Below, piece after piece: positions 18,013 to 24,990 of a DNA stretch of 64,000 nt (its first letter is position 1; the number at the start of each line of letters is the position of its first letter). The translations under genes were made by a program, and so were the position numbers. The notes below the pieces were generated by a model. It was not told where the DNA came from and made no database searches. It saw only the letters and a list, made by a program, of their open reading frames with translations. The stretch covers positions 1,202,001 to 1,266,000 of the forward strand of contig NZ_CP016359.1 of the NCBI RefSeq assembly GCF_001951155.1, written 5' to 3'. Origin of the DNA: Christiangramia flava JLT2011 (GTDB lineage: Bacteria > Bacteroidota > Bacteroidia > Flavobacteriales > Flavobacteriaceae).

Positions 18013-18030
18013 CGTAGGTACCTGGCGGTA
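18013..18030 (+). repeat. 18-bp motif, copy 2
   Basis: CGTAGGTACCTGGCGGTA, 16 of 18 bases identical to 17253-17270 and in the same orientation, 84 bases before the start of the 151-aa gene. Confidence 0.55.
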
Positions 18031-18113
18031 AGGAAAGATCAGCAGAAAATAAAAAGATAACAACGTTGTATTTCTGAGATATTCAGCTGAATGTTATATA
18101 AACATTCAGAAAT

Positions 18114-18569
18114 ATGACAATTGCCAGTAAATCACCAACCGATAAGCATTTAGAATTGTTTAGAGCCTACGAGAATATGAGTAGATCTCGCATAAGTAAT
18201 CATCTTATTGCGGAACAGCTTAAGATTTCAAGAAAACAGCTAGGGTATATTATAAGCCAGTATGAGTTTGAATCTAGTTTGGAGTATCAAATCGCAGAAC
18301 AAAATGGTGAGTACTTCTTTAATGGTAATTACTACCTCAGCAAAGGAGTAACTAGCAATATTCCCAATAAAGAAATAGCTGAGATTCTTAACTTCACAAG
18401 AAAGCTGGTCAAACAGCACAATGGAATAGATTACCTTCAGACATTTTACAGTATTGATCAGGATTGTAAGTTGTTCTTCATTGATAATCTAAATACAGAG
18501 ATGATTGAATCAGGAGGATTCAGTGTCTCTGATAACTATGCCACATTAATCCTTTCAAGTGAATATTAA
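18114..18569 (+). CDS. Small HTH-like element protein
   Basis: A 151-residue protein. Residues about 20-52 (SRSRISNHLIAEQLKISRKQ, then LGYIISQYEF) look like a helix-turn-helix. A second segment, GVTSNIPNKEIAEILNFTRK, could form another. The rest is unremarkable. It starts 84 bases after the second 18-bp motif and is followed by a terminator-like hairpin. It may regulate the element, but no family is recognised. Confidence 0.55.
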   Translation: MTIASKSPTDKHLELFRAYENMSRSRISNHLIAEQLKISRKQLGYIISQYEFESSLEYQIAEQNGEYFFNGNYYLSKGVTSNIPNKEIAEILNFTRKLVKQHNGIDYLQTFYSIDQDCKLFFIDNLNTEMIESGGFSVSDNYATLILSSEY

Positions 18570-18585
18570 TTTGAAGTGAAATAAC

Positions 18586-18632
18586 GAAAAAGGTACGCCG
18601 AGTTGCGAAGCAACGAGTGGTGGAACTTTTTT
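18586..18632 (+). terminator. Hairpin with T run after the 151-aa gene
   Basis: An inner stem GTTGC-GAA-GCAAC is enclosed by AAAAAGGT and a GGAACTTTTTT arm. The T run makes this a likely intrinsic terminator 17 bases after the stop at 18569. The flanking palindromic arms are longer than a minimal terminator needs. Confidence 0.5.
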
Positions 18633-18722
18633 GTTCTATATACTTTTTTAGAAGTATTCGACTTTAGTTGAATGCTTCTATTCTTATATCTAGTTCAATC
18701 TCTAGTTAGCTTATTAGATATA

Positions 18723-18848
18723 AGTGTCTATTTGGTGTAATTAAAGTGGCTGTTTGGTCTAAATAGAGTGGCTGTTTAGTGTATTTTTAATTTGGCACTC
18801 TATCAAATCGTTTAGAAAAAAATATTAGAGTGGCTATTTGGTGTATTT
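18723..18848 (+). repeat. Iteron-like direct repeats (four copies)
   Basis: Twenty-base units with consensus AGTGGCTRTTTGGTGTATTT start at 18723, 18745, 18767 and 18829. The first three have an exact 22-bp period, close to two helical turns. The fourth is 62 bases downstream of the third. They precede the HTH protein at 18938 by 90 bases. The layout matches iterons of a replication origin or an autoregulated operator. No other gene lies in 18570-18937. Confidence 0.65.
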
Positions 18849-18937
18849 GATAAAAAGAGTTGAAAGTTACCGAAAATAGAAAAGGGAGAGACTTGGCTTC
18901 GAAGTAAGTTCTCTCCCTAAATCAAAATATTAGGAAT

Positions 18938-19591
18938 ATGTGTAAACTTCAATCAAATTCAAAGGCAAGACAACTCACTCTTGTAATACCTTCCAAATTA
19001 CTAACAGAACAATCTTTATCAAATAATGATAAGTTAGTATTGGGAGTAGACTTGGCCCTGAAAGACAAACTTGGGTATAATAGTTATAAAAATGATTACC
19101 TAAGCAAGCTGTTTAGTTTACATGTGAATAGTATCTCCAAATCCAGAAGAGCATTAGTACAGCAAGAGTTTTTAAAAAAAACTGGCAGGGAATATCAGCT
19201 AACGGAGAAATCAGTCAAACTACTTGAGTGCTCCAATCAGAGTGTTCATTTGCCTTATGAGGTCTACAATCTCAAAATTATTAAATCAGGCGAAAAGTTG
19301 TTATGGGGATTGTACAATTCAGTAAGCAGAGGTTTTAAAGATTATTTTGCTAAAAGAGAAACTACGGCTCGGCAATTAGCAATTAGCGTAGAGACTGTAA
19401 CAAAGTATACCAAATCTTTGAATCATGCTGGTCTTTTAAAACTATATAAACACAATTTTGGATATTGCTCAAGTCAGACCGTTATAGTAACCTGTGATAT
19501 TATAAATGGAGAATTTATAACAGAACTGAATAGAGCTAAAGATCATCAGGGCAATTGGGAAAGGTCAGTAGATTTTCCAATTCTAAAATAG
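18938..19591 (+). CDS. HTH protein beside iterons, candidate replication/copy-control factor
   Basis: A 217-residue protein with winged-helix character at both ends: SNNDKLVLGVDLALKDKLGY and FSLHVNSISKSRRALVQQEF in the N-terminal half, and RETTARQLAISVETVTKYTKSLNHAGLL near residues 140-167. Two winged-helix-like halves in one chain are reminiscent of plasmid Rep (RepE/Pi-type) architecture, but I cannot prove homology by eye. The iteron array directly upstream supports a Rep or regulator role. No enzymatic motif is seen. Confidence 0.55.
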   Translation: MCKLQSNSKARQLTLVIPSKLLTEQSLSNNDKLVLGVDLALKDKLGYNSYKNDYLSKLFSLHVNSISKSRRALVQQEFLKKTGREYQLTEKSVKLLECSNQSVHLPYEVYNLKIIKSGEKLLWGLYNSVSRGFKDYFAKRETTARQLAISVETVTKYTKSLNHAGLLKLYKHNFGYCSSQTVIVTCDIINGEFITELNRAKDHQGNWERSVDFPILK

Positions 19592-19764
19592 TAGTAAGGT
19601 TCACGACATACCACCCAAATATTTTCTGAGCGCGCAGAAATTTGTAATAAATACTCGGTTGTAATATCCATACTTAAGAATATGCTTACATTAAATGAAA
19701 CTCAGACATGTTTTTATCTCGGAACATTTTCGATTAGTGACTATCTTGATTTGGGTATAATTGG

Positions 19765-19773
19765 TTGTGCATA
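19765..19773. repeat. 9-bp inverted repeat, left copy, flanking the ImmA/P63C module
   Basis: TTGTGCATA here is the exact inverse of TATGCACAA at 21759-21767. The two sites bracket the minus-strand ImmA-P63C pair and may mark the ends of a unit that arrived as one piece. Confidence 0.35.
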
Positions 19774-19795
19774 ATACTTCATAATGCTCCCGTTT

Positions 19796-20388
19796 TTAAA
19801 GTTGAAACTTTAATTGATATGGAACATTATATCTTTTACAATATTCAATTCTAAAACTATCCCAATCATTAAATTGTTTCATAACATCAGTTGCTTCAGA
19901 AATAAATCTCGAGAGTTCAATTCTAGCACCTGGAGTAAGAAATTGATGATGCTTATGTTTTCTTAAACCAGGAATAACACATGGGTTAACTATGCGTAGA
20001 ATTGGTAGAACTTCCTGTGAAAAACGATAATAAATAATTTCATTGGTAAATCTGCCTGCTTGCCAAGGTTTTTCAGAAATTACACCTTTAAATTCCCAGT
20101 TGTTTAAACGAAACATTTCACGATAGTAATCCTGAGTGAAAATTGCTTCATAATCAGCAGGCTTTCTTAAAATATTAGAATCAACCTCATTGATTTTCCA
20201 TAAATCATGGATAGAATCAAGAATTTTCCTCTTTACGTTTTTTGCGTCAAGTTCTTTATCAGAAAATTTATCCTTGACTTTTGACTCTGTCTGCTCAAGA
20301 ATGAATCTCTTTAATTGATCTTGATTCTTTTTCTCTTGTAACGCTTTTAACTGTTCTAGTTCTTCGGGGTTAATTTGGAGCTTTTCAT
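19796..20388 (-). pseudogene. P63C-domain protein, frame-disrupted just after its start
   Basis: The reading frame encodes the P63C domain of phage/plasmid-associated proteins: ADYEAIFTQDYYREMFRLNN, then KPWQAGRFTNEIIYYRFSQ, LRKHKHHQFLTPGARIEL and DWDSFRIEYCKRYNVP. The frame is open upstream to 20416 but has no ATG before the internal Met at 20116, which is mid-domain. An ATG at 20388-20386 overlaps the upstream gene's stop (TAATG) but is in a different frame and stops after ten codons. One extra A in its AAAA run would give MKKLQINPEELEQL and the whole domain. So this is a one-base frameshift, a sequencing error, or non-ATG initiation (ATT at 20392). Confidence 0.65.
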
Positions 20389-21614
20389 TAATTATAAATT
20401 TTATTCCTAACTTTTTTTATATGTTCAGAGAATGGGATAGTTGCTCCAAAATCATATTGCAGTTTTGATTTCAACGTATCAATATTTGGATTCAGCTTTT
20501 TAGCTCTCCCCCACGCATACTTGTCATTTTTCGGAGCATCAAAAGCATAAAAAACATAAACAAAACTTGGATCAACGTTATTTGATAGAGCATACTGTTG
20601 TATCATATCATGATTATTAATAAATCTACTCGCTTCCAGAGTTTTATCTTTAGAGAAAAAATATTCCCTTGCAAAATTATCTGCTTCAATTTCGTTCTGA
20701 GATTGACTATTTAGACTTTTCTGATTCTCTTGCGAAATATGATAATTTGAGAGCCTAATTTCATCCCAATCAAATAAAACATGATATAGCTCATGAACTA
20801 AAGCAAACCATAATGTTGGGTAAAAACCAACATAATCTGTTAGTGCTATGCAAGGTTTGTTATTCACTTCAAAAGTTGCACCCCGAATATGGAGAGAAGT
20901 AAAGGATGGTATAAATACAACAGTTATTCCTAATTGATATAGTTGCTGGATGACATTGACAAGTCCATTTTCTACATCCATAGATTGCCATCTTATTTGC
21001 GGAAAATACTCGATTAATCCTTCACGAGTATATTCATTAGTATTTCTCAGTTCAATACATTTTTGTTCCGCCAGATATACCCAATTTTTAATACTGCAAT
21101 TTCGTTTTGCCCTCTTTCCAGAACTAAAAGCAACATTTAAATCTGGCTCAGAGTATTCAAAAATGTTTTTTAAACCAAAATATTTACAAATGGAACTTTC
21201 TATTTCATCATAATCCTTTAATGATTTTATCAACCCAACCTTTTTAAGATCGGCTAAATTGAACTTCTCATTAATAAACTCTATTTTCTCGCTAGTTCGA
21301 TTTATATCATTACTAACAAAATGTACTTCCTTAATTTTTTGTAAATACAGTGTTGCAACTTTTTCAAGATCGATGCCTAAAAAGTTAGCTAACTTTATCA
21401 AATTCGTGTAATCTAACATTTTTTGCTCACCCGAAATTATTCCATCCAAGGTACGTAGACTCATACCCATAATATTTAGAGCAGTTGTTTTTGGAATGTC
21501 TAAACTATCAAGGCGATCAAGAAATAAATCTTCTAAAGACTCCTTTACTTTAGTTGGTTTAGGATCAAACAAACGTTTTAAAATTTCATCACTATCGGAG
21601 CTAAATTTGTTCAT
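20388..21614 (-). CDS. XRE-HTH / ImmA-IrrE family metallopeptidase-like regulator
   Basis: A 408-residue protein. Residues about 30-95 form an XRE-type helix-turn-helix (IPKTTALNIMGMSLRTLDGI), typical of antitoxin or phage repressors. Residues about 190-340 are the ImmA/IrrE (COG2856) domain with zinc-binding HELYH at 274-278 and a downstream EIEADNFARE third-ligand segment. Family members cleave or sense repressors and control mobile elements or stress responses. Its stop overlaps an ATG of the P63C gene, indicating a coupled pair. The region lies between two 9-bp inverted repeats. The target protein is unknown. Confidence 0.85.
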   Translation of the reverse strand: MNKFSSDSDEILKRLFDPKPTKVKESLEDLFLDRLDSLDIPKTTALNIMGMSLRTLDGIISGEQKMLDYTNLIKLANFLGIDLEKVATLYLQKIKEVHFVSNDINRTSEKIEFINEKFNLADLKKVGLIKSLKDYDEIESSICKYFGLKNIFEYSEPDLNVAFSSGKRAKRNCSIKNWVYLAEQKCIELRNTNEYTREGLIEYFPQIRWQSMDVENGLVNVIQQLYQLGITVVFIPSFTSLHIRGATFEVNNKPCIALTDYVGFYPTLWFALVHELYHVLFDWDEIRLSNYHISQENQKSLNSQSQNEIEADNFAREYFFSKDKTLEASRFINNHDMIQQYALSNNVDPSFVYVFYAFDAPKNDKYAWGRAKKLNPNIDTLKSKLQYDFGATIPFSEHIKKVRNKIYN

Positions 21615-21758
21615 TTAATTAATTGATCAAAATTTTTATGATTAATATTTCAATCAAAATTAATAGAAAGATTGCATCCATACATTTTTTTATATATTAA
21701 GTTTTCAGTTTTTATTAACAAAGAGTCCAGAGAACTAATTTAGGCTAGATTTAAACAC

Positions 21759-21767
21759 TATGCACAA
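21759..21767. repeat. 9-bp inverted repeat, right copy, flanking the ImmA/P63C module
   Basis: TATGCACAA, the inverse of TTGTGCATA at 19765-19773, about 150 bases upstream of the ImmA gene start. Confidence 0.35.
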
Positions 21768-21821
21768 CACCGCATAACCAAAATAGGCGGCACCGTTAGA
21801 AAGAAAATAATTATCTTCACC

Positions 21822-21893
21822 AACTAACTAGGCTTACGCATATAAGTCCGGGTTCCCTACGCCGCCAACTTATGTTATACGAACCCGTTAGGT
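21822..21893 (+). repeat. attC-like cassette recombination site (candidate)
   Basis: AACTAAC (21822-21828) and GTTAGGT (21887-21893) are complementary at 6 of 7 positions, and GTTAGGT fits the attC R' core GTTRRRY. Inside, CGGGTTC (21849-21855) pairs with GAACCCG (21881-21887). The 72-bp length suits an attC fold. The left core does not fit the RYYYAAC consensus exactly, and no integron integrase is in the window. Confidence 0.3.
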
Positions 21894-21906
21894 AAAATTA
21901 TTTTGA

Positions 21907-22893
21907 ATGAAAAAAACTATTGAGGTTCCAAAATTTCTTGTATTTGAAGAAACTATCAAATTTGCTTCGACTTTAAAAGATTTACCGGAAGAGGGAACTT
22001 ATATTTTTGATTTTAAGAAAGCAGACAAAATAGACCCTTTTTCATTATTATACCTAAGTAGTGAATTACAGTTCTGCAGACACAGAAGAGAGAAGGCAGA
22101 TTTTAGAGCTAAGAACTTTTCTCATTTAACTTATCAGTCGCATATGGGATTCTTCAAAGCGTTTGGTTTAAATCACGGAAAATCACCTGGAGAAGCGAGA
22201 GGGAGTCAAAGTTATTTGCCTATTACTTTATTAAATGCGCGGGAGATTAGGAACGATGCAGCAGAAATGAAAGTTAATCCAGGAGAAATTTTAGAGGGTT
22301 TATCTAAAGAACTCACGCAAGTTCTTACTCAAACAAAGGAAGGCGATCTTTATGATATGCTAGTTTACTCTCTGCGAGAAATGCTTAGAAATGTGGTTGA
22401 ACATAGTCGATGTATAGAGTTCGGATTATGCGCGCAATATTGGCCGTCCATGAATAGAGTTTCCTTAGCAATTTTAGATAGAGGGATAGGAATCAAAAAA
22501 TCACTCTCTAATAACCCAAACTTAAATTTACAATCAGATGAAGATGCTCTAAAAATAGCAATTGAACCGGGGGTTTCTGGCAAGGTTTTTAAAGGACAAA
22601 AAAGAAGGCCTAGAGGCGATTGGGTAAACTCAGGATTTGGATTATATATGACAAGTAATATTTGTAGAAATGGTGGTAGTTTTTTTATAGCAAGTGGAAC
22701 TAAAGGGTTATACTTATCTGAGAAAAAATCCCGATTCCTTGATACACCCATTAATGGAACTGCACTTAATTTAACATTAGATACTGCAAAAATTTCAGGG
22801 CTTAAAGAAACTCTTGCAGATTTGAGAGAAAAAGCTGGATCACATAGGAAAGCTTCTCCGTCAAGTCTAGGATTGACAAAGTCGTTCAAATAA
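21907..22893 (+). CDS. GHKL (histidine-kinase-like) ATPase with N-terminal STAS-like region
   Basis: A 328-residue protein. The N-terminal 100 residues (TYIFDFKKADKIDPFSLLYL) resemble a STAS/MlaB-type fold. The C-terminal part is a Bergerat-fold ATPase: N box LREMLRNVVEHS near residue 157, G1 box ILDRGIGI, G2 box SGFGLYMTSNICRNGG, and final strand NGTALNLTL. There is no dimerisation/phosphoacceptor region, so it is not an ordinary sensor kinase. Anti-sigma-like or defence-associated ATPases share this build. It stands alone behind an attC-like site, in an opposite orientation to both neighbours, like a captured single-gene cassette. Confidence 0.75.
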   Translation: MKKTIEVPKFLVFEETIKFASTLKDLPEEGTYIFDFKKADKIDPFSLLYLSSELQFCRHRREKADFRAKNFSHLTYQSHMGFFKAFGLNHGKSPGEARGSQSYLPITLLNAREIRNDAAEMKVNPGEILEGLSKELTQVLTQTKEGDLYDMLVYSLREMLRNVVEHSRCIEFGLCAQYWPSMNRVSLAILDRGIGIKKSLSNNPNLNLQSDEDALKIAIEPGVSGKVFKGQKRRPRGDWVNSGFGLYMTSNICRNGGSFFIASGTKGLYLSEKKSRFLDTPINGTALNLTLDTAKISGLKETLADLREKAGSHRKASPSSLGLTKSFK

Positions 22894-22929
22894 GGTTACC
22901 TATAAAAAATTAAAACTATACCTTTTTAA

Positions 22930-23076
22930 GCTAATTTTGCTGGCAATAGGTTCGAACAGTACCACAAGAAAATTGGTATACCTACCAGTATTGTTGGCTT
23001 TAAACCAACAAGGGTGAAAGAAGCTACAGAAAATGCTCTAGTTTTTAGAGGAGGGGTGATCTTACTGAGCCAGTAG
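22930..23076 (+). pseudogene. Possible 3' remnant of an unidentified gene
   Basis: Forty-nine open codons without a start, running from a stop at 22927-22929 to TAG at 23074-23076. The peptide has protein-like composition (RFEQYHKKIGIPTSIVGF, then RVKEATENALVFRGGVILL). A short perfect hairpin (TTGTTGG/CCAACAA, 22991-23011) lies in it. It overlaps the end of the ATPase gene on the other strand by 15 bases. It may be the tail of a gene cut off when the neighbouring modules joined. Confidence 0.3.
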
Positions 23077-24990
23077 ATCCTTTACTAACATCTTTTTCCT
23101 GTCAACCATATTCTCTTCAATATTTATCATATCGATATCCAGCTCCTTACATTTTTCCATAACTATCTGTTTGATCGATTCTTTTTCGATATTAATCTTT
23201 TTCGTTTCCACACCATCGTCGTTTATATAAGTAATGTTTGCTTTACAAAAACTAGAAAGTCTCTTAAACTCATTTTTCTTCTCTAAAATCATTAAATGAT
23301 CCTTTATAGTTATTCCAATTATATATGGCTTCCCATCCTTTTTGGTGAAGGATATCAAAAATGTAGAGTTTGGTTTAGCTAATTGTACATCACGTTTAAT
23401 TAGTTCAAGCTTCTTAAGCACATCTAAGATCTTAATTAATTCAACTCTGTATATCGGAGACTCAATATCATTATGAGCAAGTGAATTTAAAATTACACTT
23501 TTATAAGTTTTTAAATCTTTAAAGTCGTTAAAGTCCAACCCCTCCTCAGTACAGAATATTTTGAGATGATTTATTTTATCATTTAACCTTTGAAGTCTAG
23601 TCTCGTAAATCCCCTCTTCATTTTTTTTAATTTCATACCTTGAAGTATCTGGATAAATCCTATCTAAAATCTCTTCACATAGAACTCTTAGATATATTCC
23701 ACAGGCCGGATAATCATTTTTCTGAAGATAGTATTCGGCCTTTTCAATTTTATTTGGATGATTATTGATCGAAGGTCTTTCGAAGGTGGATAATGAATTG
23801 ACATACATTTCTTTGTAGACCCACTCATCATTATTACCTGAATTTTTAATTTTATCTTTTAAATAGAAAAATAAACTTCTGTCATGGGTCAGAAATAATA
23901 TTTGATAATCATATATAAATTTATTTGAGGGATCTAATAGAAAATCAATTAGTTTATCCCTGTTATTCATGTCCAAACTAATCATTACATCATCAAAAAC
24001 GATAAACTTAAGAATATCTCCTGCTTGGGCATTAATTCTTTTTCTTAAAACGGTTAACCTTATTGCAATCGCAATAGCTGTTATTCTAGCCTCATTTAAG
24101 AAAGATTGAGGTCTATTTATCGTGATAGGATTACCTGCATAAGCTGTTATTATAAAATGAATTTTGAAGGGTGTAAAATGAAAGTTCACATCTGCCTTTT
24201 TATATTTTAACTCTTCAAAGCGTAACTCAAAATCAATATTATGACCTAATTTCTTAAGAATTGCAGGGGCGTTAATATTAATAAAGTCAATAAGGTTTTT
24301 AAGCTCATTATTGAAATGCTTTGCAAACGCAATAAACTTTTTGTTCTCCTCACTGTATTTATAAACTTGTATTTTCTTTCCTTTTGAATTAGTGGTCATC
24401 CCAGGACCTTTTTTAATTTCCTCGTACATATCCGAGGCATTGGTAAACGTCTTGACCACACCATTTCTAAGTAAATCTTTGCCTGGGAAACTAATATAGG
24501 AGAGTATATGACCTATGAAAATGTCGGCTAAATCCATTTTCTCACCATTCCAAAAATCTTGAAACTTGTAAAGCACTTTGTAGCTTATGAAATCTGATGC
24601 TTGATTTATCTCTTTTGCAACAGAATCATTTTGAATATTCGTATTTAATAATGATAGTTGATATTCTGTGGGTGAAGGACTTTTGGTTTTTACTTTAATA
24701 AATGAATTAAAATGCTCATTGTACTTGGGGTGATGAGGTAATGGGATACGATCTGCATGGATATTAACCAGAGATTGCGGATGAGCTGTGTGATGTTTAA
24801 AATATTTGGCTATCTCTTCAGTATCCTTTTTTAATGTTGCTTCAAATAGGGTATATAAGGCCCAGTATATAGAGCTTTTACCACTACCATTTTCACCATA
24901 AAGCAAAAGATGCTTACCTCCAATCTCTATTGGCCCCTGCTCATCAAAAAACTTAAAGTTATTTATTTGTAAGGTATCTATCTTCCTCAT
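23062..24990 (-). CDS. SMC/RecF-like AAA ATPase of the PLD-helicase/methylase operon
   Basis: A 642-residue ATPase. The N terminus IDTLQINNFKFFDEQGPIEI and Walker A GENGSGKS at residues 32-39 are of the RecF/SMC type. A signature-like FLNEARITAIAIAIRLT and Walker B FIVFDDVMISLD near residue 330 complete the ABC-type site. The central insert between them is relatively short and not a long coiled coil. The last 200 residues hold no nuclease motif that I recognise. ATPases of this class act in many phage-defence systems (for example Septu PtuA, RloC), but this one does not clearly match one. It is the third gene of the operon, starting within the last 4 bases of the methylase gene. Confidence 0.82.
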   Translation of the reverse strand: MRKIDTLQINNFKFFDEQGPIEIGGKHLLLYGENGSGKSSIYWALYTLFEATLKKDTEEIAKYFKHHTAHPQSLVNIHADRIPLPHHPKYNEHFNSFIKVKTKSPSPTEYQLSLLNTNIQNDSVAKEINQASDFISYKVLYKFQDFWNGEKMDLADIFIGHILSYISFPGKDLLRNGVVKTFTNASDMYEEIKKGPGMTTNSKGKKIQVYKYSEENKKFIAFAKHFNNELKNLIDFININAPAILKKLGHNIDFELRFEELKYKKADVNFHFTPFKIHFIITAYAGNPITINRPQSFLNEARITAIAIAIRLTVLRKRINAQAGDILKFIVFDDVMISLDMNNRDKLIDFLLDPSNKFIYDYQILFLTHDRSLFFYLKDKIKNSGNNDEWVYKEMYVNSLSTFERPSINNHPNKIEKAEYYLQKNDYPACGIYLRVLCEEILDRIYPDTSRYEIKKNEEGIYETRLQRLNDKINHLKIFCTEEGLDFNDFKDLKTYKSVILNSLAHNDIESPIYRVELIKILDVLKKLELIKRDVQLAKPNSTFLISFTKKDGKPYIIGITIKDHLMILEKKNEFKRLSSFCKANITYINDDGVETKKINIEKESIKQIVMEKCKELDIDMINIEENMVDRKKMLVKDLLAQ

